A stretch of 64,000 bases of DNA from Actinoplanes octamycinicus (GTDB lineage: Bacteria > Actinomycetota > Actinomycetes > Mycobacteriales > Micromonosporaceae): assembly GCF_014205225.1 (NCBI RefSeq), contig NZ_JACHNB010000001.1, forward strand, positions 1,116,001 to 1,180,000. The letters are read 5' to 3'. Of this stretch, positions 18,048 to 26,857 are shown in pieces. A model generated the notes under the pieces. The model saw nothing but the letters and a program-made list of their open reading frames with translations. It made no database searches and had not been told where the DNA came from. Every line of letters starts with the position of its first letter. Position 1 is the first letter of the stretch. The position numbers and the translations under genes are program-made.

Positions 18048-18416
18048 AAGATGCAGCTTAACGAGCCTGGATGAGCGGCACAACGGGTGTCGGGCACGGA
18101 TTGCCGTGTCGATCCCAGCATCCCAGCGATTCGGACATTATGCTCTTTTAGTCTTTACTACGCATACCGTCTCATGAATACGATTCAACTTGACGGTCGG
18201 GAATGCGACACGAATTAGATGCCGATTCTGGCGTAACGTATTCGGGCCACCGGCCGCACCGCAGCTCAGCGGTTTCCGCCTCGGCCGCGGACACATCGCC
18301 TTCCATCGGTCAAATCTCGGTGGTCATCATTTCGTCCCTTTTCGGCGGATCAGTCGGCCATCCCCCGACAAGGTGACAAGTGCCAAGATCGCGGTAAATG
18401 TTCTTAAGCTCGCCGC

Positions 18417-19139
18417 GTGACAACGCAGGAGCACCACCACCCGCAGACCGCCGACCAGCGAATTCCGGACACGGAAATCATCGCCGTGGCGACGCCGGCC
18501 CCGGTGTTCGTCGACTCCACCGGGCGACGGAGCCGATTGCTCCGCCGGATCGCTCTGGCGTTCGGCATCCTCGTCGTCTCCTACGGCGGGCTGCTCGGCG
18601 TCAGCCTGGCCGGCGGTCCGGTGAACTCCAGTGCCGTGCTGCCGCTGCCCGGCCTGGACGACGGGGACGAGAAGACCGTGGCGCCGCCCCAGCCCGGCCC
18701 GGCCCCGGAGGCGACGACCCCGTCGAGCGCCCCGGCCCGGCACCCGCTGATCGAGTCGGTGAACCAGCCGCGCCGGGCCCCGGTCCGGCAGCCCACCACG
18801 ACCGCGCCGAAGCCGGCCGCCAGCAGCAAGCCGGCGAAGACCACGACCAAGGCGACGACCGCGCCCACCAAGCCGGCGCCCGCGGCGACCACCCCGAAGC
18901 CCTCGGTCAGCACCACGAAACCGACCGAGTCGACCACCACCACGCCGGCGCCCGGCCCGACCGGCACCACGGTGGCGCCGAAGCCGCCGACGCAGCAGCC
19001 GCCCGCCCCGAAGCCGCCGGCCGAGGAACCGAAGTCGGGGCCGACCGCGCTGCCCACGCTGGCCCCGGCCACCGGGGACGACCCGGCTGACAACGACACC
19101 CCGACGGCCGCCCCGTCCGCCTCCGGGGAGCCGGCGTGA
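18417..19139 (+). CDS. proline/threonine-rich single-pass membrane protein
   Basis: A 240-residue protein with a short cytoplasmic N-terminus, one membrane helix (LLRRIALAFGILVVSYGGLLG, about 40-60), and a long external tail rich in Pro, Thr, Ala and Lys (for example TTTKATTAPTKPAPAATTPK). Such tails often span the cell wall or are O-mannosylated. It starts with GTG and its final TGA overlaps the GTG of the next gene (GTGA at 19136-19139), so the two are translationally coupled. It probably anchors or partners the deacetylase/glycosyltransferase encoded next. Confidence 0.8.
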   Translation: MTTQEHHHPQTADQRIPDTEIIAVATPAPVFVDSTGRRSRLLRRIALAFGILVVSYGGLLGVSLAGGPVNSSAVLPLPGLDDGDEKTVAPPQPGPAPEATTPSSAPARHPLIESVNQPRRAPVRQPTTTAPKPAASSKPAKTTTKATTAPTKPAPAATTPKPSVSTTKPTESTTTTPAPGPTGTTVAPKPPTQQPPAPKPPAEEPKSGPTALPTLAPATGDDPADNDTPTAAPSASGEPA

Positions 19140-21499
19140 GCAGCCGCGCCAAGGGCCGCAACCGGGGCCGCAGCCGCCGGCGGATCCTGCCCCGGCCGCG
19201 GGTCATGCTCGGCACGCTGGTGCTCGGCTTCTTCGTCGCGGTGCTGGTGGTGCAGGCGTACATCAACGCCGAGTTCACCGCCGACCACAAGGAGACCGAG
19301 GTCGGTGACCAGGACGGCGTGCCGCTGTCGATCCGCGGCGGGGGGCCGATCGTCAACACCACCGGCGGGCAGGAGACCACCAGCCGGCTGCCGGACCGCA
19401 CCATCGCGCTCACCTTCGACGACGGGCCGGACCCGACCTGGACCCCGCGGGTCCTGAAGGTGCTCCGGGAGAACGACGCGCACGGCACGTTCTTCGTCGT
19501 CGGCTCCCAGGTGGCCCGCCACCCGGCGCTCACCAAGGACATCGTCGCCGACGGCAACGAGCTGGGCCTGCACACCTTCACCCACCCCAACATGCAGCTG
19601 CTCGCGCCGTGGCGGCGGCATCTGGAGCTGTCCCAGAACCAGGTGGCGATCGCCAAGGCCACCGGGGTGCACACCAACCTGGCCCGGTTCCCGTACTCCT
19701 CGAAGACCGAGGCGATCGACGAGACCAACTGGAAGATCGTCAAGGAGGCCGGCCGGGCCGGCTACCTGGTCGTCGTCAACGACACGGACAGCGAGGACTG
19801 GCAGCGCCCCGGCGTCGACCGGATCATCCAGAACGCGACGCCGGTCGGCGACAGCTCGGCGATCATCCTGTTCCACGACGCCGGTGGCGACCGCTCGCAG
19901 ACGATCGAGGCGCTGGCCAAGTTCATCCCGCTGATGAAGGCCCGCGGCTACCGGTTCACCACGGTCACCGAGGGCCTGAACCTGGGCATCGAGGAGCAGG
20001 CCGCCGCGGTCAAGTCCGGCCGGGCGCCGGAGAGCGCCTCGGTCATCCCCACCCTGCCGCTCAACCCGGCCGCCGCGCCCGGCGACGAGTGGCGCGGATC
20101 GGCGCTGATCTGGACGGTACGCCTGGCCGACGGCCTGGTCGCCGTGGTGGCCGCGCTGTTCGTGGTGGTCGGCGTGCTGACCATCGGCCGGACCGCGCTG
20201 TTGCTGCTGCTGGCCGGCCGGCACGCCCGGCAACGGCGGAAACCGGGCTGGCGCTGGGGTGAGCCGGTCACCGACCCGGTGTCGGTGATCGTGCCCGCCT
20301 ACAACGAGAAGGAAGGCATCGAGGCCGCCGTCCGGTCGCTGGCCGGCGGCGACTACCCGGAGATCGAGGTGGTGGTGGTCGACGACGGCTCCACCGACAA
20401 CACCGCCGAGATCGCCGAGGGGCTGCGGCTGCCCAACGTCCGGGTGGTCCGGGTGCCCAACGGCGGCAAGTCGAACGCCCTGAACACCGGGATCGCGCTG
20501 GCCAAGCACGACCTGATCGTCACGGTCGACGGCGACACCGTCTTCGAGCGGGACTCGATCCAGAAGCTGGTGCAGCCGTTCGGCGACCCCACGGTCGGGG
20601 CGGTGGCCGGCAACGTCAAGGTCGGCAACCGGGGCACCCTGGTCTCCACCTGGCAGCACATCGAGTACGTGATCGGCTTCAACCTGGACCGCCGGCTCTA
20701 CGAGACGCTCAACTGCATGCCCACCGTGCCCGGCGCGATCGGCGCGTTCCGCCGTGAGGCGCTGGCCCAGGTCGGCGGGATCAGCGACGAGACCCTGGCC
20801 GAGGACACCGACGTCACCATGGCGCTGTGCCGGCAGGGCTGGCGGGTGGTCTACGAGGAGCACGCCAAGGCGTGGACCGAGGCGCCGACCACCCTGGAGC
20901 AGCTCTACCGGCAGCGGTACCGGTGGAGTTACGGGACCATGCAGGCGATGTGGAAGCACCGCCGGGCGCTGTTCGACAAGGGCCCGTCCGGGCGCTTCGG
21001 CCGGGTCGGCCTGCCGTTCCTCGCGCTGTTCGGGGTGGCGCTGCCGATGCTCGCCCCGGTGGTCGACATCATGCTGGTCTACGGCCTGGTCTTCTGGGAG
21101 CTGAAGGAGACCCTGGTCGCCTGGCTCGGCATGCTGGCCCTGCAGGTGTTCACCGCGCTGGTCGCGTTCCGCTTCGACCGGGAGCCGATCAAGGCGCTCT
21201 GGCGGCTGCCGCTGCAACAGTTCGCCTACCGGCAGCTGATGTACCTGGTGCTGATCCAGTCGGCGACCACCGCGCTGACCGGTGGCCGGCTGCGCTGGCA
21301 CAAGCTGAACCGAGCCGGGCTGGCCCCACGCTCGGCGACCCCGCCGCCCCCGCCGCCCCCACCGAGCGGATCGGTGGCGCCGGCCGTCGACAGCTGGCCG
21401 CCGACCGTGCCGGAACTGCCCCGCCAGCAGCAGCCGATCGGGCGGGCGGTGGCCCCGCCGACCACGCCCGCGGTGCCCTCCCCGGTCTACCGGGATTGA
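19136..21499 (+). CDS. bifunctional polysaccharide deacetylase / family 2 glycosyltransferase fusion
   Basis: A 787-residue membrane enzyme. After one N-terminal helix (about 22-41) comes a NodB-type polysaccharide deacetylase with TFDDGPD (93-99) and the metal-binding HTFTHPN (146-152). After a second helix (about 325-360) comes a processive GT2 domain: VSVIVPAYNE, VVVDDGSTDNT, DGD near 464, ED near 555 and QRYRW near 592. C-terminal helices resemble hyaluronan or cellulose synthases; the tail is proline-rich. This architecture polymerises and exports a beta-linked polysaccharide and trims acetyl groups outside, probably from an N-acetylhexosamine polymer. The exact polymer is unknown. Coupled to the upstream membrane protein. 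Confidence 0.93.
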   Translation: MSSRAKGRNRGRSRRRILPRPRVMLGTLVLGFFVAVLVVQAYINAEFTADHKETEVGDQDGVPLSIRGGGPIVNTTGGQETTSRLPDRTIALTFDDGPDPTWTPRVLKVLRENDAHGTFFVVGSQVARHPALTKDIVADGNELGLHTFTHPNMQLLAPWRRHLELSQNQVAIAKATGVHTNLARFPYSSKTEAIDETNWKIVKEAGRAGYLVVVNDTDSEDWQRPGVDRIIQNATPVGDSSAIILFHDAGGDRSQTIEALAKFIPLMKARGYRFTTVTEGLNLGIEEQAAAVKSGRAPESASVIPTLPLNPAAAPGDEWRGSALIWTVRLADGLVAVVAALFVVVGVLTIGRTALLLLLAGRHARQRRKPGWRWGEPVTDPVSVIVPAYNEKEGIEAAVRSLAGGDYPEIEVVVVDDGSTDNTAEIAEGLRLPNVRVVRVPNGGKSNALNTGIALAKHDLIVTVDGDTVFERDSIQKLVQPFGDPTVGAVAGNVKVGNRGTLVSTWQHIEYVIGFNLDRRLYETLNCMPTVPGAIGAFRREALAQVGGISDETLAEDTDVTMALCRQGWRVVYEEHAKAWTEAPTTLEQLYRQRYRWSYGTMQAMWKHRRALFDKGPSGRFGRVGLPFLALFGVALPMLAPVVDIMLVYGLVFWELKETLVAWLGMLALQVFTALVAFRFDREPIKALWRLPLQQFAYRQLMYLVLIQSATTALTGGRLRWHKLNRAGLAPRSATPPPPPPPPSGSVAPAVDSWPPTVPELPRQQQPIGRAVAPPTTPAVPSPVYRD

Positions 21500-21506
21500 G
21501 AGACGG

Positions 21507-21545
21507 ACCCGCGTCCCACCGAACTGCAGCCGGTGGGACGCGGGT
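21507..21545. terminator. bidirectional hairpin terminator
   Basis: A perfect 15-bp stem (21507-21521 with 21531-21545) followed by TTTT, flanked by a further GAGACGG/CCGTCTC pairing, between the convergent deacetylase/GT2 and GAF genes. Confidence 0.82.
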
Positions 21546-21554
21546 TTTCCCGTC

Positions 21555-22799
21555 TCAGGCCAGCGCCAGGTCGCGAATCAGCTCGTCCGGCGTCAGATCG
21601 GCGTACGGGAACACCACGTGCAGCGAGGTGCCGTCGCCGGGCCGGTCGGAGAGCGCCACGGTGGCGTGGTGGGCGTCCAGGATCCGTTTCGCCACGGCCA
21701 GCCCGCGGTCCGGGCCGGGCACGTCCGCCAGGTTCGCGATCGCCCCGTAGTACAGGTGCGGGAACAGATCCGGGCGCATCCCGTCGGGCAGGTCCATGTC
21801 GTCGAGCCGGACGGTCGGGCCGGACTCCATCTCGGTGCCGACCCGTACCCGGCCGCCCTCCGGCGTGTACTTCACCGCGGCGAACAGCAGGTGGGTCAGC
21901 ACCTGCTCCAGCCGCACCGGGTCGGCGATGATCGGCAGCGACGGGCCGCCGGCCTGGTTCAGGATCCAGATGTGCTTGCTGGCCGCGATCGGGCGGACCG
22001 CCTCGACCGCCCGCTGGGTCACCCGGGTCAGGTCCACCTGCCGCATGTGCAGGCTGTCCCCGCCCAGCCCGGCGTCGGCCATCTGGGTCAGGTGGTCGAT
22101 CAGCTCACGGAACCCGCGCACGTGCGCCGCGGTGGCCCGGCCGACCAGATCGGCCAGCTCAAAGTCGTGGTAACCGGTGTCGCCCAGGCTCTCCAGGTAG
22201 GTCGACATCAGCCGCAGCGACGACCGCAGCTCGCCGCCGACCAGGCCGGCCAGGTCGTCCTTGCGGCGTTCCAGCTCCTGCAGCCGGGCCGTGGTGTTGG
22301 CCAGCGCGTAGGCGTACCGGCGCAGCTCCAGCTGAGCGGTCACCTGCCGGGCCAGCGCCCGCAACGCCTGCTGCTGCTCCATCTCCAGCCGGCGCGGCTC
22401 GGTGTCCATCACGCACAGCGTGCCGAGCGCGAACCCGTCGGTGGTCATCAGCGGTGCCCCGGCGTAGAACCGGGTGCCGTCGATCGCGGTCACCGCCGGG
22501 TTGTCGGCGAACCGCGCGTCCTGGCTGGCGTCCGGCACCACGAGCAGGTCCCGGCCGAGGATCGCGTGCGCGCAGAAGGACAGGTCCCGCGGCGTCTCCA
22601 CCAGGTCCGGCCCGGTGCTGGCCTTGGCCCACTGCCGGTCCGCGTCGACCAGGCTGACCATGGACATCGGCGTCTCACAGACCCCGGCGGCCAGCGCGAC
22701 GATGTCGTCGAAGTCCTTCTCCGGCGGGCTGTCCAGGATGTCGAGCGAGTAGAGCGCGGCCAGCCGCTCGATCTCGTTGTCGGGCAGGGGTGCTTTCAT
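21555..22799 (-). CDS. GAF-domain protein with a degenerate histidine-kinase core
   Basis: A 414-residue cytoplasmic protein. Residues 1-165 form a GAF domain (DDIVALAAGVCETPMSMVSL, LGTLCVMDTEPRRL). A coiled-coil/DHp-like region follows, but where active kinases have SHELRTPL this has GGELRSSL (188-195), with no phospho-acceptor histidine. The ATPase-like part keeps KYTPEGGRVRV (310-320) yet lacks the N-box asparagine (LLFAAVKY), and no DxGxG motif is present; GLAVAKRIL remains near 366. This is therefore likely a pseudokinase acting as a signal-binding scaffold. The start is ATG 22799 with GGAGG eight bases before it. No response regulator is adjacent. Confidence 0.8.
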   Translation of the reverse strand: MKAPLPDNEIERLAALYSLDILDSPPEKDFDDIVALAAGVCETPMSMVSLVDADRQWAKASTGPDLVETPRDLSFCAHAILGRDLLVVPDASQDARFADNPAVTAIDGTRFYAGAPLMTTDGFALGTLCVMDTEPRRLEMEQQQALRALARQVTAQLELRRYAYALANTTARLQELERRKDDLAGLVGGELRSSLRLMSTYLESLGDTGYHDFELADLVGRATAAHVRGFRELIDHLTQMADAGLGGDSLHMRQVDLTRVTQRAVEAVRPIAASKHIWILNQAGGPSLPIIADPVRLEQVLTHLLFAAVKYTPEGGRVRVGTEMESGPTVRLDDMDLPDGMRPDLFPHLYYGAIANLADVPGPDRGLAVAKRILDAHHATVALSDRPGDGTSLHVVFPYADLTPDELIRDLALA

Positions 22800-22963
22800 G
22801 GCGGTCACCTCCGAGACTTGCTTCAGAGATACCAGGCAAAAGTAGCCACCTTCGCATTTCGCCCAGATCCGGCGCGCGGTTCGGCTCGTTTCCCCGAACA
22901 GCCGGTGTGACTTCCCCGGCGTGCCGCTGATCACCGCCGCTCACGGCCGTATGCTTCGCGGCC

Positions 22964-23467
22964 ATGAACACCGACGAGTTCGCGTGCGGCACCTGCGGCT
23001 CGACACACAGCGGTCCGCCGCTGAGCTTCGCCGCGCCGGCCCCGGACTTCTGGCTGCCGGAGATGGCCGAGACCGAGGGTTGCCTGCTCGACTCCGACCT
23101 GTGCGTGATCAACGGCGAGCGTTTCTTCATCCGCGGCCTGATCGAACTACCGGTCTGGGACACCGGCGACGTCTTCACCTACAGCATGTGGGTGTCCCTG
23201 AGCCGCCCGAACTTCACCCGCGCCGTCGACATCTGGGAACAGCCCGGCCGGGAGAACGAGCCGCCGTACTTCGGCTGGCTGTCCAACGAGATCGCCGGCT
23301 ACACCCCGACCACCCTGAACCTGAAGACCAACGTCCACACCCGCCCGGTCGGCCAGCCCCCTTACATCGAGCTGGAACCCACCGGCCACCCGCTGGCCAT
23401 CGAACAGCGAGCCGGCATCTTCCGCTCCCGCGTCGAAGAGATCGCCAGCGTCCACCTGCACCGCTGA
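22964..23467 (+). CDS. DUF2199 domain-containing protein
   Basis: A 167-residue soluble protein matching the DUF2199 pattern: an N-terminal CGTC zinc-like knuckle (FACGTCGSTHSG), LPVWDTGDVFTYSMWVSLSR and PPYFGWLSNEIAGYTPTTLNLKT. Function is unknown. It starts at ATG 22964, diverges from the GAF protein gene, and is followed by a hairpin. Confidence 0.85.
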   Translation: MNTDEFACGTCGSTHSGPPLSFAAPAPDFWLPEMAETEGCLLDSDLCVINGERFFIRGLIELPVWDTGDVFTYSMWVSLSRPNFTRAVDIWEQPGRENEPPYFGWLSNEIAGYTPTTLNLKTNVHTRPVGQPPYIELEPTGHPLAIEQRAGIFRSRVEEIASVHLHR

Positions 23468-23540
23468 CCGGCCCGCGAGCCGGAAGCACCAGGACGGCCG
23501 TAAGTGTCGGAGCGGACCGCGGCCACCGTAACGCGGGGTT

Positions 23541-23559
23541 TCCGGGGCTCGGCCCCGGA
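23541..23559 (+). terminator. short hairpin after DUF2199 gene
   Basis: An 8-bp GC stem (TCCGGGGC/GCCCCGGA, loop TCG) about 75 bases past the stop; no clear T tract. Confidence 0.4.
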
Positions 23560-23573
23560 GCAGAAATGCGAAA

Positions 23574-23609
23574 CACCTCCCGATCCGCGCTTTCCGCGGA
23601 CAGGAGGTG
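23574..23609 (-). terminator. terminator of tRNA-Ala
   Basis: Nested stem CACCTCC/GGAGGTG (23574-23580 with 23603-23609) and TCCGCG/CGCGGA, nine bases beyond the tRNA 3' end and followed on the minus strand by TTTCGCATTT. Confidence 0.7.
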
Positions 23610-23617
23610 CCCAGGTG

Positions 23618-23691
23618 TGGAGCTGTGGGGATTTGAACCCCAGACCCCCTCGATGCGAACGAGGTGCGCTACCAGACTGCGCCACAGCCCC
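23618..23691 (-). tRNA. tRNA-Ala (anticodon CGC)
   Basis: A 74-nt cloverleaf: acceptor GGGGCTG/CAGCTCC with the G3-U70 pair that marks alanine tRNAs, D arm GCGCAGTCTGGTAGCGC, anticodon stem CCTCG/CGAGG around TTCGCAT (anticodon CGC), and T arm TCTGGGGTTCAAATCCCCA. CCA is not encoded. Confidence 0.96.
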
Positions 23692-24026
23692 TGGTCGGCT
23701 CTCCGGTGAGGCCTTCACCGTGGAACCTCCGAAAGGCTAACAGGTCCCCCGGCAACCCCGCGAACCACCCCTCCCCCTTCCCCTGCCTCCGGTGTTGATT
23801 CGGGGTTCTGGCACGTCGCGACCACCCGCGGACGCCGCCCCGGAGGGTCTCGCGCTCTGGACGCGCCAGCGGCCAGCGAGGCCCGCAGGGGTCCCCGCGG
23901 GAGCGGCGATCAGTGATCAGCGCGGACCGTGGCAATGAAGAAGTTGATCGTGATCTTCGACGGCCCGGATCCGGGCGCGCCGGAAGCCGGCAACAGGACC
24001 GCTTCAGACGGCCTGGCAGCGGCGGG
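23692..24026. other. tRNA-Ala to glpR-like intergenic region
   Basis: 335 bases with no supported gene. It contains a 14-bp palindrome GCCCGGATCCGGGC (near 23964) and must hold the tRNA-Ala promoter. Confidence 0.4.
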
Positions 24027-24782
24027 TCAGGCGGTGTGGTGGCGGCCGCCGGCCTCGTAGGGACGGCCGCGCAGGCCACCCCGGCGGCGGTAGGAGACCG
24101 ATCCGCCGTTGGCGGCGACCGGCAGGTCGGACGGCTCCCGGTCGAGGCCCATCGCCGCGCGCCGGACCGCCTCCTTCTGGGCGGCCAGGCGGCGCTGGGC
24201 CTCGCGGCGCGCCGCGGCCCGGCGGGCCTGCTCCCGTCGCACCTCGGCCTGGCGGGCGGCCAGCCACGCCGCCTCGCGGGCCTGGATGCGGCGGCGGCGC
24301 CGGTCGGCGAGGGCCCGGTTGCGCAGGTGGACCAGGTAGAGGCCGAGCAGCGTGCCGGTCACCGCGAAGCTGATCCAGAAGCCCGGGCCGACGGCCAGCA
24401 CGCCGATCAGCTCGATCACGTTGAGCAGCACCAGCGCGGCGAAGACCCGGCGGCGGCGGACGACCGCGGGGGCGCCCCGGCGGCGCGGCGCGCGGCGGAC
24501 CGGGCGACGGCCGGTGACCAGGCGCAACCGGCGCTGCGGGGGTGGGGTGGATTCACCCGATGGGGCGGGCAGCGTAACCGTAACCTGGCGCGCGGGGTTG
24601 ATCGGTCGGCGTCCGGGCACGGTGCGGCGACGACGCCGGCGCTGGAGCACCCGCGCCGTCGACGACGCCCGCTCCGCGGCGAGGCGCTCGGTGGCGTCGT
24701 ACCGGCGGACCAGCGCCGGGGCGAGGGCGAGCAGCCCAGCCGCGGCGAGGACGGCGAGGAGCACCGAGGTCGGCACCCTCAC
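24027..24782 (-). CDS. GlpR/SepX-like actinobacterial membrane protein (cell-division associated)
   Basis: A 251-residue protein with an N-terminal helix (VLLAVLAAAGLLALAPALV, about 7-25), a very basic linker, two more hydrophobic helices (about 112-130 and 135-153), and a long Arg/Ala/Glu/Gln-rich charged helix (about 157-225). Its place as last gene after galU-glp-rimJ matches the membrane receptor GlpR of corynebacteria and SepX of Streptomyces, known from memory to bind the gephyrin-like protein Glp and act in division and polar growth. The assignment rests on synteny and topology, as sequence is poorly conserved. Located 125 bases after rimJ. Confidence 0.7.
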   Translation of the reverse strand: MRVPTSVLLAVLAAAGLLALAPALVRRYDATERLAAERASSTARVLQRRRRRRTVPGRRPINPARQVTVTLPAPSGESTPPPQRRLRLVTGRRPVRRAPRRRGAPAVVRRRRVFAALVLLNVIELIGVLAVGPGFWISFAVTGTLLGLYLVHLRNRALADRRRRRIQAREAAWLAARQAEVRREQARRAAARREAQRRLAAQKEAVRRAAMGLDREPSDLPVAANGGSVSYRRRGGLRGRPYEAGGRHHTA

Positions 24783-24907
24783 CCCTTTCGTTCCGCCACG
24801 ACGGATGACACGACAGACGACATGCCGAATGACACGACGAATGCGAGGTTACGGGCGGTAGCGGTGATATTTCGCGCGCCGCGCCGACGGCACTCACGCG
24901 CTCAAGA

Positions 24908-25543
24908 TCATTTAGTCGTGCGAACCCGTTTCCAGCGGGACAGCAGACCGCCCTCGGCGGCCACCTCCTCGCTGGTCATGGCATAGCCCAGATGGTCCCG
25001 CCAGCCGCCGTCGATGTGCATGTAGCGCTGGTGGTACGCCTCCTCGCGGAACCCCAGCTTCTCCACCACCCGGCGGCTCGGCCCGTTCTCCGGCCGGATG
25101 TTGACCTCGATCCGGTGCAGCCCACCCGGCCCGAACGCGTGGTCCACGGCCAGCGCCAGCGCGGTCGGGATCACCCCGCGGCCGGCCACCCGGTGGTCGA
25201 TCCAGTAGCCCGCGTAGGCCGACGCGAACGCCCGCCGCACGATGTTGCCCAGGTTCACGTGCCCGACCAGGCGCTCCCGGCCGCCCTCCACCAGGCAGAC
25301 GGCGAACGGCATGCTGTCCCCGCGCCGCGCCGCCCGTTTCATGTCCCGGTAGACGTAGGAGTAGGCGCGGATCGAGTTCATCTCCGCCCACGGCCCGGGC
25401 GGCGCCGACTCCCACGGCGCCAGCCAGGCCTGATTGGCGATCCGCACCTCGGACCAGGCCCGGGCGTCACCGCGCTGGTACGGCCGCAGCAACACCGGCC
25501 CGTCCGCGAGCACAGCGGGCCAGCCGGGGGTCGCCCCGAGCAT
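24908..25543 (-). CDS. rimJ: GNAT-family N-acetyltransferase (RimJ-like)
   Basis: A 211-residue acetyltransferase. The acetyl-CoA site is seen as WIDHRVAGRGVIPTALALAV (about 124-143), and the C-terminal NIRPENGPSRRVVEKLGF motif is typical of the RimJ/RimL subgroup that acetylates protein N-termini, including ribosomal proteins. The start ATG at 25543 directly follows the glp stop (TGAATG), so it is the third gene of the galU-glp-rimJ operon. The target in this organism is unknown. Confidence 0.88.
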   Translation of the reverse strand: MLGATPGWPAVLADGPVLLRPYQRGDARAWSEVRIANQAWLAPWESAPPGPWAEMNSIRAYSYVYRDMKRAARRGDSMPFAVCLVEGGRERLVGHVNLGNIVRRAFASAYAGYWIDHRVAGRGVIPTALALAVDHAFGPGGLHRIEVNIRPENGPSRRVVEKLGFREEAYHQRYMHIDGGWRDHLGYAMTSEEVAAEGGLLSRWKRVRTTK

Positions 25544-26857
25544 TCATCGCCTCCGGTCGAGCAGCAACACGTCCACGGTCGAACCGGCCGCCGCCGTGGT
25601 GACCCGCTCCCCGAGCACCAGCAGGCCGTTGGCCTCGGCCAAACCGGAGAGAGTGTACGGCCCCCCGGCGAGCGGCTGCACAGTGTAACCGCCGCCCCGC
25701 CGCTCGGCGACATGCGCCGGACGGAACTCGCGCAGCCCGCCGGGCGACGACACTGTCTCCAGCAGGTGCGCCTTCACGCTCGGCCGGAACACCGGCTCGG
25801 CCCCGGCGAGCAGCTGGATCGCCGGCCGGGCCAGCACCTCGAAGCCGATCAATGCGGCGCCCGGCTCGCCGGGCAGGCAGACCACCGGGACCTCCTCGCC
25901 GCCGACCGTGCCGAAACCGAGCGCGGTACCCGGGCAGAGCGCCACGTCGGTGAACTCGACGGTGCCCCGGCCGGTGCCGGGCCGGGACAGCACCCGGCGC
26001 AGCATGTCGCCGGGCCCGGTGCCGGTGCCGCCGGTCGTGATGATCAGGTCGGCGCGCAGCGTCTGGTCCTCCAGCAGGCCGCGCAGCCCCTCCGGATCGT
26101 CGTCGCAGATCCCGATCCGGTACGCCAGCGCCCCGGCCTCCACCGCGGCGGCGGTCAGCGCGTGCGAGTTGGCGTCCACCACCTGCCCCGGCTGGCTGGG
26201 CCGGCCCACGTCGACCAGCTCGTCGCCGGTCGCCACGACCACCACCCGCGGGCTGGGCCGGACCAGCACGTGCCCGATCCCGGCGGCCGCGAAGGTGGCC
26301 ACCATCGGCGGCGTCACATACGCCCCGGCGGTGGCCAGCACCTGGCCGACGGCCAGCTCCTCACCGGCCCGGCGCACCCCGGAACCACGTTTCGGGGCGT
26401 GCAGGATCTCCACCGCGGCCATGCCCTGGTCGGTCCAGTGCACCGGGACCACCACGTCGGCGCCGATCGGCAGCGGCGCCCCGGCGGCCACCGAGAAGCA
26501 GGTGCCCGGGGTCAGCCGGACCGGCCGCCAGCTGGCCGCGCCCAGATCGCCGACCACGTTCAGCCGGACGCTGCGGGTCGGGCCGCTGTCCAACTGGCCG
26601 AACGCCGGGTGCGCGCCGAGGCGCCCGGCGCCGGCCAGGTCCTCCCACCGGGCCGCGTATCCGTCGATCGCGGCCTGGTCGAACGCCGGGAACGGGTGCG
26701 GCGCGACCACGTCGGCCGCGAGCACGTTCCCGTGCGCCTGGGTGAGGTCGAGGTCGAGCGGAGGCAGCGCCCGGAGCCTGCGCAGCGTGCTGCCCAGGTA
26801 CTCGGCGAGAGGCATCAGCTCGTTCGCGGCCGCCTCGGCATCGGCCGTAGCGGTCAT
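25544..26857 (-). CDS. glp: MoeA/gephyrin-like molybdopterin molybdotransferase (Glp)
   Basis: A 437-residue MoeA-fold protein: domain with FPAFDQAAIDGYA, central molybdopterin-binding region IITTGGTGTGPGDMLRRVLS, CLPGEPGAALIGFEVLARP and a C-terminal beta domain. MoeA inserts molybdate into molybdopterin. In actinobacteria the copy in the galU operon is the gephyrin-like Glp that links FtsZ to the membrane protein GlpR. Its neighbours here (galU, rimJ, GlpR-like protein) support the Glp assignment; no other molybdenum-cofactor gene is in the window. The start overlaps the galU stop by four bases (ATGA). Confidence 0.88.
   Translation of the reverse strand: MTATADAEAAANELMPLAEYLGSTLRRLRALPPLDLDLTQAHGNVLAADVVAPHPFPAFDQAAIDGYAARWEDLAGAGRLGAHPAFGQLDSGPTRSVRLNVVGDLGAASWRPVRLTPGTCFSVAAGAPLPIGADVVVPVHWTDQGMAAVEILHAPKRGSGVRRAGEELAVGQVLATAGAYVTPPMVATFAAAGIGHVLVRPSPRVVVVATGDELVDVGRPSQPGQVVDANSHALTAAAVEAGALAYRIGICDDDPEGLRGLLEDQTLRADLIITTGGTGTGPGDMLRRVLSRPGTGRGTVEFTDVALCPGTALGFGTVGGEEVPVVCLPGEPGAALIGFEVLARPAIQLLAGAEPVFRPSVKAHLLETVSSPGGLREFRPAHVAERRGGGYTVQPLAGGPYTLSGLAEANGLLVLGERVTTAAAGSTVDVLLLDRRR

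Larger units (their letters stand above)
17751..18416 (+). other. pmt-18417 intergenic region
   Basis: A 666-base stretch without a supported gene. It holds a strong terminator (17917-17950), an imperfect GC-rich hairpin (18000-18047), and an unusually AT-rich segment (about 18125-18215) that probably contains the promoter for the gene at 18417. Confidence 0.5.

Noticed and set aside
18581..21301. 906-codon minus-strand open frame
   Set aside because: Shadow of the deacetylase/glycosyltransferase gene, rich in RQPGHD; no start signal and no domain.
23669..24079. 136-codon minus-strand frame between tRNA-Ala and the GlpR-like gene
   Set aside because: It overlaps the tRNA, is Arg/Pro-rich low complexity, and has no ribosome binding site.
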